From: Psychrobacter jeotgali
GTDB taxonomy: Bacteria; Pseudomonadota; Gammaproteobacteria; Pseudomonadales; Moraxellaceae
Direction of reading: 5' to 3'
Length of the DNA: 64,000 bases
NCBI RefSeq assembly: GCF_904846315.1
Contig: NZ_CAJHAF010000001.1
Location: forward strand, 2,852,001 to 2,916,000
In this document: one piece after another, positions 49,962 to 58,215 of the stretch
Numbering within the stretch: position 1 is the stretch's first letter
How the letters are laid out: the number at the start of each line of letters is the position of its first letter
Notes under the pieces: model-generated
The model's database searches: none
Told to the model about the DNA's origin: nothing
What the model saw: only the letters and a program-made list of their open reading frames with translations
Program-made: the position numbers and the translations under genes

Positions 49962-50411
49962 ATGAAAGAACAAAAGCTACAAGTCTTTTTGGATATTATT
50001 AGTCATTATTTTCAACAGTTTGCTAACGATGAGCTTATCATTGATACGCCATATCTTTTAGAAAATAAACAGCCCAAACTAGATGATTATACTGGCATCA
50101 TTGGTATATCAGGTATCAAAAAAGGAGTGGTGTGCTTCACTGCCACCCATGAGTTATTGTCATGCATGCTGGATGGCATGGAAGAAAAAGATAAAAGTGA
50201 TGATAATCTAGTAGATTTAGTGGGTGAGGTTGCTAATACAGTCGCTGGTAATGCTCGTAATGAGTTTGGTACAAAATTCCATATTTCTGTACCGCTAGTA
50301 TTCAAGGGAGCACCGCAAAGTATGGTATTACCTAAAGATGAACGTTCTTTTATCATTCCTATTATGTGGCGAGCAAAAACAGGTCAAGTTATAATCTGTT
50401 TGCAAGATTAG
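49962..50411 (+). CDS. CheX-like phosphatase (paralog 1)
   Basis: A 149-residue protein of the CheX/CheC group. The central helix DLVGEVANTVAGNARNEFG carries the E-x-x-N pair (Glu89, Asn92) that, in CheX, positions water to dephosphorylate CheY-P. The fold matches a single-E-x-x-N CheX rather than a two-site CheC. It should shorten the lifetime of the receiver's phosphoryl group. No flagellar or chemotaxis genes lie nearby. The ribosome site is weak, and expression by coupling within the operon is likely. Confidence 0.85.
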   Translation: MKEQKLQVFLDIISHYFQQFANDELIIDTPYLLENKQPKLDDYTGIIGISGIKKGVVCFTATHELLSCMLDGMEEKDKSDDNLVDLVGEVANTVAGNARNEFGTKFHISVPLVFKGAPQSMVLPKDERSFIIPIMWRAKTGQVIICLQD

Positions 50412-50451
50412 CAAATAAGCTGCATAGAATAAATATGGACATAAATATATT

Positions 50452-50901
50452 ATGGTTAAAATAGAGAAGTTAGGAGTATTTTTAAGCTCAATCGAAGCTT
50501 TTTTTAGGCAAATTGATGATACTTTGGTTGAGGTTGATACCCCTTACTTGAATAATAATAAAAGCGCAGTCGGCTATGACTATAGCGGTATCATCAATAT
50601 CTCAGGACCGCTTGAAGGCTGCGTCTATGTTAGTGCGCCTAGTACTATGCTGCGTGAGATTATTAAAATTATGCAAGAGCCCGATTCGTCACTGGCTATG
50701 ATGAAGGACTTATTGGGCGAAATGGCCAATACTATTTCAGGTAACGCTCGGACTGAGTTTGGTTCAGAGTTTATTATTTCGCCGCCAAAGATCGTAGAAG
50801 GGGTGCCAAGTGTTTCCTATTTAGCAAAAGATCGTAATACTTACGTCACTCCTTTTAGCTGGAGAGGCTATACAGCGGTAATAGGTATTTGTATTGCTTA
50901 G
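50452..50901 (+). CDS. CheX-like phosphatase (paralog 2)
   Basis: A 149-residue paralog of the preceding protein, with DLLGEMANTISGNARTEFG carrying Glu90 and Asn93. Outside this helix the two differ considerably (N-terminal SSIEAFFRQIDDTLVEVDTPYL here). Two CheX-like copies in a row may form a heterodimer or act on different partners. The block ends with a strong terminator 36 bases after the stop. Confidence 0.85.
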   Translation: MVKIEKLGVFLSSIEAFFRQIDDTLVEVDTPYLNNNKSAVGYDYSGIINISGPLEGCVYVSAPSTMLREIIKIMQEPDSSLAMMKDLLGEMANTISGNARTEFGSEFIISPPKIVEGVPSVSYLAKDRNTYVTPFSWRGYTAVIGICIA

Positions 50902-50936
50902 TTGAATTCATCTTACGCCTTGAATGGCAGCATAAG

Positions 50937-50964
50937 AAGACGACCTATACGGGTCGTCTTTTTT
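50937..50964 (+). terminator. Terminator of the SBP-CheA-CheX block
   Basis: AAGACGACC pairs with GGTCGTCTT around a TATAC loop (with one extra G), followed by six T residues. Confidence 0.9.
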
Positions 50965-51100
50965 ATGGAGTAGATCTAATGGTTTTTTAAACGAGAGTTT
51001 ATGCTGGAAGCCGTATTTTTAATTGAATTGAGCCAATAACCATAGTTTGTAATAGTAAAGACATAAATAGATAAATTGCTAGAGGTTGTCAGCCATTATA

Positions 51101-51109
51101 TGTTAAAAT
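51101..51109 (+). promoter_or_regulatory. Candidate rpsB promoter, extended -10
   Basis: TGTTAAAAT, a TGn extended -10, lies about 260 bases upstream of rpsB, giving a long leader as expected for an autoregulated ribosomal operon. The -35 is unclear (TTGTCA at 51086 is too close). Confidence 0.45.
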
Positions 51110-51224
51110 ACAGCGCAGCTATTTCTATAGCTCAACTCTATATTGAAGCTAAGTATTTAAGTTTAAATCAAAATAATAGCTCAATTTTTCAAACCAACCA
51201 ATGACACACACATCATGGTAAAGA

Positions 51225-51372
51225 ATTACTGGGTGTTTGGCGACTTGATTAATTTGCAATAGTGGTTTTTTTCATAACGGTTTTTATAATTATGAATGAT
51301 CAGCAAATGCGTGTCGCCAGATAGGTAGTTTTTGTGATGTGGAGGCATAACCCAACCAACAGGACATTTAAC
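51225..51372 (+). promoter_or_regulatory. Putative S2-binding rpsB mRNA leader
   Basis: TGGCGAC (51238-51244) can pair with GTCGCCA (51313-51319), and TGGGT (51230-51234) with ACCCA (51350-51354) near the ribosome site. Nested and crossed pairings of this sort fit the autoregulatory rpsB leader known in gammaproteobacteria, where S2 represses its own operon. The link to that known element is inference. Confidence 0.5.
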
Positions 51373-52215
51373 ATGGCTACAGAAAATACCAATCCAACAG
51401 AAATCGCAATGCGCGACTTATTACAAGCCGGCGCTCACTTTGGTCACCAAACTCGTTTTTGGAATCCAAAAATGGGTCCATATATCTTTGGTGCGCGTAA
51501 CAAAATTCATATTATTAACCTAGAGCACACGGTTAAGTCTTTTAACGAAGCACTAAACTACGTTAATAACCTAGCCAGCAAAAAGAATAAAGTTCTTTTT
51601 GTAGGTACTAAGCGTGCCGCTAGCGACGTCATCCGTGAGCAAGCGACTCGTGCTGGCATGCCGTATGTCGACCATCGCTGGTTAGGCGGTATGTTGACCA
51701 ACTGGAAAACGCTACGTCAGTCAATCAATCGTCTAAAAGAGCTTGAAAAACAAAGCGAAGACGGTACATTTGCTAAATTGACTAAGCGTGAAGCGCTAGA
51801 GCGTACTCGCGATATGGAAAAACTAGAGCGCTCACTAGGTGGTATTAAAGACATGGGCGGCCTGCCTGATGCTATTTTCGTGGTAGACGTTGATCACGAA
51901 GCAATCGCTATTAAAGAAGCTAAAAACCTAGGCATCCCAGTAATCGGTATCGTTGATACTAACTCTAACCCAGATAACGTTGATTATGTTATTCCAGCTA
52001 ATGACGATGCTATCCGTGCTGTGACCTTATACGTTACTGCTATTGCTGATGCTATCATCGCTGGTAAAGAATATGCTCAGACTCAAGCTAGTGGTCAAGC
52101 TGACCAAGAGCAAAATGCAGAGCCAGCAGCTACTGCTAATAATGCAGACGCTACTGCTCAACCAGCAGAAGCGCCAGCGGTAGAAAACCCAGCAGAAGCT
52201 CAAACTGATTTGTAA
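51373..52215 (+). CDS. rpsB: 30S ribosomal protein S2
   Basis: The start is the ATG at 51373, with AGGA at 51361; an upstream GTG-type start would add 13 residues unlike S2. The 280-residue protein has the S2 landmarks [55 protein letters not shown] and [15 protein letters not shown]. The C-terminus is extended by about 45 Ala/Gln/Glu/Pro-rich residues compared with E. coli. tsf follows after a 346-bp spacer. Confidence 0.98.
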   Translation: MATENTNPTEIAMRDLLQAGAHFGHQTRFWNPKMGPYIFGARNKIHIINLEHTVKSFNEALNYVNNLASKKNKVLFVGTKRAASDVIREQATRAGMPYVDHRWLGGMLTNWKTLRQSINRLKELEKQSEDGTFAKLTKREALERTRDMEKLERSLGGIKDMGGLPDAIFVVDVDHEAIAIKEAKNLGIPVIGIVDTNSNPDNVDYVIPANDDAIRAVTLYVTAIADAIIAGKEYAQTQASGQADQEQNAEPAATANNADATAQPAEAPAVENPAEAQTDL

Positions 52216-52561
52216 GATTCAATAGGTGAGAATAAATAGGTAATCTATTTACTAGCCTATTTATACTCTTAGCAAATTCATAACAGGCATGATGTAGTGT
52301 TACTCGTCATGCCTTGTTATTGTTACGCTAGTTATTGAAACTTTGAAAGGTTATTTATTCTTACTTTAAAATTGATTCTTTAAAGATTAATACCCTAAAA
52401 AGGATCAATTAAGTATATTTATACCGTAAATACAGTCGCAACTATAAATTAAAGTATAGAGCCGCTAAGCGTAAAGGGTTTAAAAACGACCTTGCTGCTG
52501 CCATCTACTTTTATAAGTTCAGCTGTACTCCCTAATATTTAATAATATCGAGGTAATTCCT
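52216..52561 (+). other. rpsB-tsf intergenic region with two hairpins
   Basis: No gene is present. TAAATAGGTA and TAGCCTATTTA (about 52234-52264) form one weak stem. ATAACA-GGCATGA (52280-52292) pairs with TCATGCC-TTGTTAT (52307-52320) to form a strong one. Neither has a long T-run, so partial attenuation or an RNA-processing site between rpsB and tsf fits better than full termination. Confidence 0.5.
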
Positions 52562-53440
52562 ATGGCACAGATATCCGCCAAAATGGTAAAAGAATTGCGC
52601 GACCGTACTGGTCTTGGCATGATGGAATGTAAAAAAGCACTAGAAGCCGCAAATGGTGATGTGGAAGTAGCTATCGACAATCTACGTAAGTCAGGTCAAG
52701 CAAAAGCGGCTAAGAAAGCTGGTAATATCGCTGCTGACGGCGCTATCGTTATCGCTCAAAAAGACAATAAAGCATTCTTGTTAGAAGTAAACTGCCAGAC
52801 TGACTTTGTTGCTAAAGATGATAACTTTACTGCTTTTGCAGAAAAAGTAGCTAATATCGCTCTAGAAAACAACGCTACTGATGTAGCCGCTATCGCTGAA
52901 CTTCCTTATGGTGATGGTCAAACGGTTGAAGAAGCTCGTGTATCTTTGGTACAAAAGATCGGCGAAAACATCCAAGTACGCCGTGTTGAAACGATCGAAG
53001 GTGATAACCTTGCATCATATCGTCACGGTCTACGTATCGGTGTAGTGGTATCTTTTGAAGGCGGCACTGCAGAAACAGGTAAAAACCTAGCTATGCACAT
53101 TGCTGCATTCAACCCAGTAGCGGTTGATGATGAAGACGTAGCTGCTGATGTATTAGCACGCGAAAAAGATATCATCGAAGCCAAAGCTAAAGAATCTGGC
53201 AAGCCTGATAACATCGTTGAAAAAATGATTGAAGGTGGTCTACGTAAATACCTAGACGAAGTGACTTTACTACGTCAGCCTTATGTTATGGACAACGATA
53301 AAAAAGTTGGTGACGTTCTAAAAAGCGAGGGCGTGAAAGTTCTTGGTTTCAAACGTTTAGAAGTAGGCGAAGGCATCGAGAAGAAGCAAGAAGACTTTGC
53401 TGCTGAAGTTGCTGCTGCTCAAGCATCAGCCAATCAGTAA
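52562..53440 (+). CDS. tsf: Elongation factor Ts
   Basis: A 292-residue guanine-nucleotide exchange factor for EF-Tu. The N-terminal UBA-like domain has [25 protein letters not shown], and the core contains [16 protein letters not shown] with the TDFVA motif that contacts EF-Tu. The C-terminal dimerisation region has [13 protein letters not shown] precedes the ATG. The typical partner rpsB is upstream. Confidence 0.98.
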   Translation: MAQISAKMVKELRDRTGLGMMECKKALEAANGDVEVAIDNLRKSGQAKAAKKAGNIAADGAIVIAQKDNKAFLLEVNCQTDFVAKDDNFTAFAEKVANIALENNATDVAAIAELPYGDGQTVEEARVSLVQKIGENIQVRRVETIEGDNLASYRHGLRIGVVVSFEGGTAETGKNLAMHIAAFNPVAVDDEDVAADVLAREKDIIEAKAKESGKPDNIVEKMIEGGLRKYLDEVTLLRQPYVMDNDKKVGDVLKSEGVKVLGFKRLEVGEGIEKKQEDFAAEVAAAQASANQ

Positions 53441-53461
53441 ATAAAACCTAGCACTTATAGT

Positions 53462-53504
53462 AAACCTAAAAAAGCCCGTTATTATTAACGGGCTTTTTTA
53501 GGTT
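53462..53504 (+). terminator. Terminator of tsf
   Basis: A 20-base perfect arm (AAACCTAAAAAAGCCCGTTA) pairs with its complement around TTA, including a GCCCGTTA/TAACGGGC stem followed by a T-run. Confidence 0.93.
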
Positions 53505-53570
53505 TATCGAAACTTAGATCTATCGAAACTATAATGCTTACTAAATAAAAGGGATACGCTAGATTATAAC

Positions 53571-53646
53571 GCAAGACTGGGACAAGTTTTTCTTGCGTGC
53601 TGTGTCTACGCTGACAGAGGCTGCGCAAAACCTATCCCAGTCTTGC
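53571..53646. repeat. Dispersed hairpin repeat, copy 3 (core with different arms)
   Basis: The core CTTGCGTGCTGTGTCTACG, CTGACAGAGG, CTGCGCAAAA is nearly identical to copy 2. However, the arms are GCAAGACTGGGA and TCCCAGTCTTGC, unrelated in sequence to the arms of copies 2 and 4 yet perfectly self-complementary. The outer segments seen in copies 2 and 4 are absent. Confidence 0.8.
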
Positions 53647-53695
53647 TATATCCTTTTTACATCGACCTGATTGTATTATCAATTATAGTATTAAC

Positions 53696-54502
53696 TTAGC
53701 GTAAGGCGGCAAAAGCTGAATTGGCGTAGCTAGCGTTATTATTGCTGGTACCATAGCTGACGGTCTGCATGCCATTATCGAGCGGGCTACCGGCATTATT
53801 CACATTTATGCCACCACTCGTTAACCCAGCATCGTTTTTGTATAAGCTATGATAGCGGCTCATTACTTTTTTGACATAATTACGGGTTTCTTTAAAGGGT
53901 GGGATACCATTATATTTATCAACGTTACCTTCGCCAGCGTTGTAGCCAGCGATGGCAAACTCAATATTGTTATTGAATCGGCGCATGAGCCAAGCAATAT
54001 ATTTGGCTGAGCCTTCTATATTTTCGGCAGGGCTCCATGGATTATTGACCTTAAAGCGGCGGGCAGTAGCAGGCATTAACTGCATCAAGCCTTGAGCACC
54101 AACTGGTGAGCGAGCGTTAGGGTTGAAGGCTGATTCAGTATGCATCATTGCTTTCATTAAAGCAGGATCAACACCGTGACGTAATGCTGAAGCGCTAATA
54201 TAGGTATCGTAAGCATTACGGCTAGCGCTTCTACTAGCGCTACTATTACCATAATTGCTGTTATTAGAGTCATTAGCACTATTGTAGTTACTAGAATCTT
54301 TATAATAGGTAGATTTTACTTTTTTGGTAAATTTATCAAAATTGCCGGTTGGATTAATATTAGTAAGGAGTACTTGGCCCGTTTGATCTTTATAAATATA
54401 CATGTTGCCTGCTTGAGCACTTACCGCCAAGCTAGAGAGAACAAGAGTACTTAAGAGCATAGAAGGGATAAAGCGGCTAAATAGAGGGTTAATATTTATC
54501 AT
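53696..54502 (-). CDS. SLT-family lytic transglycosylase with N-terminal DUF4124-like segment
   Basis: I use the ATG at 54502; the frame is open further up, to a TTG at 54598 that has a good AGGAGG inside a hairpin. From 54502 the protein has a signal peptide ending SAQAGN. A short DUF4124-like segment (YIYKDQTGQVLLTN) and a Ser/Asn-rich linker follow. The SLT domain has ALMKAMMHTESAFNPNARSPVGAQGLMQLMPATA, with Glu in TESAF as catalytic residue, and IAGYNAGEGNVDKY. Such enzymes cut peptidoglycan between MurNAc and GlcNAc, forming anhydroMurNAc. The protein is exported or periplasmic. It stands alone. Confidence 0.88.
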   Translation of the reverse strand: MININPLFSRFIPSMLLSTLVLSSLAVSAQAGNMYIYKDQTGQVLLTNINPTGNFDKFTKKVKSTYYKDSSNYNSANDSNNSNYGNSSASRSASRNAYDTYISASALRHGVDPALMKAMMHTESAFNPNARSPVGAQGLMQLMPATARRFKVNNPWSPAENIEGSAKYIAWLMRRFNNNIEFAIAGYNAGEGNVDKYNGIPPFKETRNYVKKVMSRYHSLYKNDAGLTSGGINVNNAGSPLDNGMQTVSYGTSNNNASYANSAFAALR

Positions 54503-54596
54503 AAAGAAATCACTTATCATCAAATAATAGCAATTTAATTTGCTAGTAGGCGGCTTACAGTCGTCACGGTCTATCGATATGAATAAAATATTTAAC

Positions 54597-54648
54597 AATG
54601 GCTATTTTTCCTCCTTTTTTCACTAAGGAGGTGGTCATTTTAGCCATT
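54597..54648 (-). promoter_or_regulatory. Hairpin enclosing a Shine-Dalgarno near the transglycosylase start
   Basis: On the minus strand AATGGCTA pairs with TAGCCATT and, inside, CCTCC pairs with GGAGG. The AGGAGG strand would be the ribosome site for the in-frame TTG at 54598. Folding would hide both the ribosome site and that start codon. Confidence 0.5.
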
Positions 54649-54811
54649 ATTCAGGGATACAAAAGATAACAGTTACTTACTATAGCATAAAATAAGTGCT
54701 TTACTTCAAGTCATTTAAATCAATCGGCAGGTGGGTTTTTTGATCATAACTTCTATCTTGCAGTAGATTTTGTGTGATATGAGTAAGCAGCTATGGGGTT
54801 TTGTCTAACGA
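54649..54811. other. Spacer between the transglycosylase and lrgB-like genes
   Basis: No gene is supported. Together with the hairpin region it makes a gap of about 300 bases. It is AT-rich and contains no T-tailed hairpin that I can support. Confidence 0.4.
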
Positions 54812-55501
54812 TTAACTCATCAAAGCACTAATAAAGATAGGCACCCAAACAGCGGTAATGAGTCCATTGACTGCTAGACCAAAGGCAGCATAGCGACCTG
54901 CTGTGGGACTTATTTGCCAAGCTTCAACAGTACCAAAAGCATGAGCCGCCAGTCCCAAAGCCAAGCCTTTAGCACGGTCATCATTAATACCACGAAATAA
55001 AAACCGCCCCATAGCGCCGCCTATCAAGCCCGATACGATAATAATCAAATTGGCCATAGCGAGCGGCGCTTGAATCAGGTCAGCGACACTAAGACCAATA
55101 GGGGTGGTGACAGAGCGAGTAGCAAAGGCAAGGATAGTGTCTTGGCTCAAGGAGAATAAATAGGCCAGTGACATGGGCAACAGCGCTCCAACCACGCTAG
55201 CTATCAGTACAATGATAGATAAGCGTTTAACGGGTAAGCCTTTAAAGTTCATAGCCGCCAAAGGAATAGCTAATAAGACGGTGACATAGCCCAGTAAACG
55301 ATCAAACACTGGCTTAGCAACACTATAATAGTGCTCATAATCCCACTGTAGAATAAATAAAAATACGATGACCAACACTAGAGCAGTGATAACCATCGGC
55401 AATCCCACTAGCTTCTTTGCTAATATTCTGGCAATGACGTGGGCGGCTAGGGTCAATAAAATGGCGGCAAAAGTAGCCATTATTACACTATCAAAATGCA
55501 T
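54812..55501 (-). CDS. LrgB/CidB-family membrane protein
   Basis: A 229-residue inner-membrane protein with seven or so hydrophobic helices and LrgB signatures: TRSVTTPIGLSVADLI near residue 128, and GLALGLAAHAFGTVEAWQ near residue 183. With its LrgA-like partner, encoded 2 bases upstream, it belongs to the CidAB/LrgAB system. That system is linked to murein hydrolase export or control, and in some bacteria to pyruvate or glycolate transport. AAGGGA precedes the ATG. Confidence 0.9.
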   Translation of the reverse strand: MHFDSVIMATFAAILLTLAAHVIARILAKKLVGLPMVITALVLVIVFLFILQWDYEHYYSVAKPVFDRLLGYVTVLLAIPLAAMNFKGLPVKRLSIIVLIASVVGALLPMSLAYLFSLSQDTILAFATRSVTTPIGLSVADLIQAPLAMANLIIIVSGLIGGAMGRFLFRGINDDRAKGLALGLAAHAFGTVEAWQISPTAGRYAAFGLAVNGLITAVWVPIFISALMS

Positions 55502-55503
55502 GG

Positions 55504-55944
55504 CTATCCCTTCTGCTCAGTGATGTTGTTGGTATTTTGAGTTTTATCTTTATCATCGGTATCGTTTAACCAACGATTAGCAAGTATGGCTAGCCCCCAC
55601 AGCGGTATCAAGGTACTAATGAGCATAGTTATCATGATGCCCCAGAACTCATCACCTAACGCAAATAACAATAATCCTGCGCCCGCAGAGACTGGTAAAA
55701 ATGCAAAACCACTATCTACGAGCAAAGTGTTACTGGCTCTAGTTAGCCAAGCTGGTAACCCTATAAGCATTCGCCATGCCATTAAAATAAAGAACATCGC
55801 TACTAAGCCCACGATATTAGCTGCCTTTTCAATACCTGCCCATTGACAGATAATGAGTGCTGATTCGCGCACCACAACGATCATTATGAGTGTCAAGACT
55901 AGCGCCACCCAAAGAGGCAAGTCAGAGTGAGAGGTGGATTTCAT
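55504..55944 (-). CDS. LrgA/CidA-family holin-like membrane protein
   Basis: A 146-residue protein with four membrane segments and a charged C-terminal tail (NDTDDKDKTQNTNN). It is small and holin-like, as in CidA/LrgA. The assignment leans on its position 2 bases before the lrgB-like gene on the same strand. The core includes FILMAWRMLIGLPAWLTRASNTLLVDSG and FLPVSAG, which fits the family. AGGGA precedes the ATG. Confidence 0.85.
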   Translation of the reverse strand: MKSTSHSDLPLWVALVLTLIMIVVVRESALIICQWAGIEKAANIVGLVAMFFILMAWRMLIGLPAWLTRASNTLLVDSGFAFLPVSAGAGLLLFALGDEFWGIMITMLISTLIPLWGLAILANRWLNDTDDKDKTQNTNNITEQKG

Positions 55945-56013
55945 AAGCGATCCCTGCCGGATAGTAATCAGTAAACTTAATCAATAAAGCGTAACGGAAA
56001 GTAATGTATTTTA

Positions 56014-56160
56014 TATAGTCAACTCAAATAAAACTGACATATTTAGCCACGTGCTACTGGTATTGATTTTACTTGCGTGCTGTGTTGTTGCAGCCAGAGG
56101 CTGCGCAAAATTAATACCAGTAGCACTGAGTTGTAACACTTTTAAAGTGAATCAGCTATA
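56014..56160 (+). repeat. Dispersed hairpin repeat, copy 4 (full length)
   Basis: A 147-base copy with the same outer segments as copy 2 (TATAGTCAACTCAAATAAAA; TTTTAAAGTGAATCAGCTAT). Its arms are GTGCTACTGGTATT and AATACCAGTAGCAC. The core differs in the middle (TTGTTGCAGCCAGA against TCTACGCTGACAAA) but keeps CTTGCGTGCTGTG and GGCTGCGCAAAA. The arms differ from copy 2 at positions that still pair. Confidence 0.85.
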
Positions 56161-56201
56161 GAGACCCATAGCAAATAGGGTTTGATTATATACATAATAA
56201 A

Positions 56202-56256
56202 CAAACTTCGATACCCTGCTCGATAGTCAGAGCTGACCGCAGGGTAACGAAGTTTG
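56202..56256. repeat. Long imperfect hairpin
   Basis: CAAACTTCG-A-TACCCTGC pairs with GCAGGGTA-A-CGAAGTTTG around a 19-base loop. Seventeen pairs are interrupted by a single A-A mismatch. There is no T-run. It may be a repeat element or an mRNA-stabilising structure 3' of hflX. Confidence 0.65.
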
Positions 56257-56432
56257 CGATTAGGCAGGGGAGTATTACTATCGAGGCTTAATAGAATGAT
56301 AAAGAAAATGGCTTATACCAGCTAGGAGCAGCGTGTATAAACCATATTCAATTTAACTTATTCGATTTGACTTATTGGCGGTAAATTGACAACCACTATA
56401 GTGCGATTGATTAGATATAAGCAGATAAGTAA

Positions 56433-57887
56433 TTAATCATATGATTCGATATCAGAATCGAGTTCTTGGTGCTGATCATCGAAGATTTCTGTACTCTCAG
56501 TGTCAACAGCATCATCACTATCTAGCATATTATCCTGAACTTGACCCTCTTCGCTAGACTCTTCAAAAGGCTCTAATACTGGCATTAAAAGGGTCGCTTG
56601 CGCCAAAGGTAATACCTCCATCGGTGATAAGTTGGCTTGACCCAATAACTGCTTTAACCGATCACTTGGCAAACGAATCGTTAGAATTTCATGACCGGTA
56701 TCATCATAGCTCTCCTCGAGTATAACCTCCAGCTCATATAAAGTGTTTTTGAGTTGACCCGCATCATAGGGCAGGGTTAGATCAAAAGTCGTTAAAGTAC
56801 CAGTAAGCAGCTGCTGGACGGCGAGTGATAACTCTTCCATACCTAGATTGTCTCTAGAGGAAACATAGACCCGATTGGGCTCGCTTTCACTAGCATAACC
56901 GATATGCGGAGGTTCACCGGTAAGATCTATCTTGTTATAGACGTTGAGCACTGGTACATCATTATCAATCTCTGCCAGTACGTCTTTTACCGCTTGGATT
57001 TGCTCATGCATATCTTCACTTGAGGAATCAATGACATGTAATAGCAAGTCCGCCTCCAAGGTCTCTTCTAAAGTCGCATGGAAAGACTCAACTAATTCGT
57101 GCGGCAAATGACGGACAAAACCTACGGTATCAACCAGTACTACCCGCCCAACACCTTGCCAGTCTAAGCGGCGTAATGTCGGATCTAGGGTCGCAAATAG
57201 CTTATCAGCGGCATAGATATTTTCATCGACTAAGCGATTGAACAAGGTGGACTTGCCAGCGTTGGTATACCCTACTAAAGAAACAGTAGGAACATCGGAT
57301 TTGCGCCGGCGGGCTCGACCTTGTGCTCGAGTTTGTTTGACCTTATCCAGTCGAGTTTTGAGTTGGGTAACTCTCGTTTGTAATAAACGGCGATCTGTTT
57401 CAAGCTGGGTCTCACCAGGACCACGCAGACCGATACCACCTTTTTGACGTTCCAAATGCGTCCAACCTCTTACCAGTCGGGTCGATAAGTGATTCAACTG
57501 GGCCAGCTCAACTTGTAGCTTACCTTCATAAGTACGTGCACGCTGGGCAAAGATATCTAAAATCAAACCAGTACGATCAAGGACACGGCACTGCACCAAT
57601 CTCTCAAGGTTACGCTCTTGTGAGGGCGATAAGCTGTGATTGAACAGCACGATATCAGCGTCGTGCATCCGTACTAATTCTGCGATTTCTTCTGCTTTAC
57701 CGCTACCGACAAAGTATTTGGCATCAGGTTTTAAACGTGAGCCACTAACTAGTGCCAATTGATTGGCACCTGCTGATGCTGCTAACAATTCAAATTCGCC
57801 TAAATCATCAGGATCTTGGATTTGGCGGATGTCTAAATGGACTAAAATGGCGCGCTCGCCACCTTCGTGTCTTTCAAAATATTCCAA
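56433..57887 (-). CDS. hflX: GTPase HflX
   Basis: A 484-residue ribosome-binding GTPase that can split stalled or stressed ribosomes. The N-terminal HflX domain (ELAASAGANQLALVSGSRLKPDAKYFVGSGKAEE) leads into a helical hairpin (RGPGETQLETDRRLLQTRV). The G domain has GYTNAGKSTLFNRL, LVDTVGFVRHLP and NVYNKIDL. The C-terminus carries an acidic tail of about 45 residues. The TTG start is supported by AGGTGAT upstream and by the family N-terminus. hfq is not adjacent, unlike in E. coli. Confidence 0.95.
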   Translation of the reverse strand: MEYFERHEGGERAILVHLDIRQIQDPDDLGEFELLAASAGANQLALVSGSRLKPDAKYFVGSGKAEEIAELVRMHDADIVLFNHSLSPSQERNLERLVQCRVLDRTGLILDIFAQRARTYEGKLQVELAQLNHLSTRLVRGWTHLERQKGGIGLRGPGETQLETDRRLLQTRVTQLKTRLDKVKQTRAQGRARRRKSDVPTVSLVGYTNAGKSTLFNRLVDENIYAADKLFATLDPTLRRLDWQGVGRVVLVDTVGFVRHLPHELVESFHATLEETLEADLLLHVIDSSSEDMHEQIQAVKDVLAEIDNDVPVLNVYNKIDLTGEPPHIGYASESEPNRVYVSSRDNLGMEELSLAVQQLLTGTLTTFDLTLPYDAGQLKNTLYELEVILEESYDDTGHEILTIRLPSDRLKQLLGQANLSPMEVLPLAQATLLMPVLEPFEESSEEGQVQDNMLDSDDAVDTESTEIFDDQHQELDSDIESYD

Positions 57888-58215
57888 AGATTATCACCTA
57901 TAAATAATGTAAATAAATCGCTACTATTTATGTCATGTTATGTCATGAGATATTAAAATTATCATCAGGGTAGCGTTAAGATGTCTATCTATATGCAGGC
58001 TTATGACTTGATATTAAAGCGTATAAAGCCAATTAACGCTAGTTTTATGTTACAGAGAGGTCTGTTTGACCTATAAAAGCCATTGAGTGAACAAATCGTC
58101 ACTGAATTGCAGAATTTTGCTATACTTATTTCATTTTTATAGCTATATCATTAATAGCTGTCTCAACCAATAATGCATCTAATTAAAAACATCTAAGGTC
58201 AAAAAAGGAGTACTA
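57888..58215 (+). other. Divergent promoter region of hflX and plsC
   Basis: No gene is supported in 328 bases. An extended -10 TGCTATACT at 58118-58126 lies about 90 bases upstream of plsC. AT-rich sequence on the left side should carry the hflX promoter. AGGAG before 58216 is the plsC ribosome site. Confidence 0.4.

Larger units (their letters stand above)
55945..56432. other. Non-coding gap with a dispersed repeat and a long hairpin
   Basis: No gene is supported in 488 bases. It holds the full-length dispersed repeat copy 4 (56014-56160) and a separate 55-base hairpin (56202-56256). The lrgAB promoter should lie at its left end. No T-tailed terminator for hflX is evident. Confidence 0.55.

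Noticed and set aside
47344..50901. A chemotaxis cluster for flagella or twitching
   Set aside because: There is no CheW, CheR, CheB, chemoreceptor or motility gene, and the kinase lacks the CheW-like domain.
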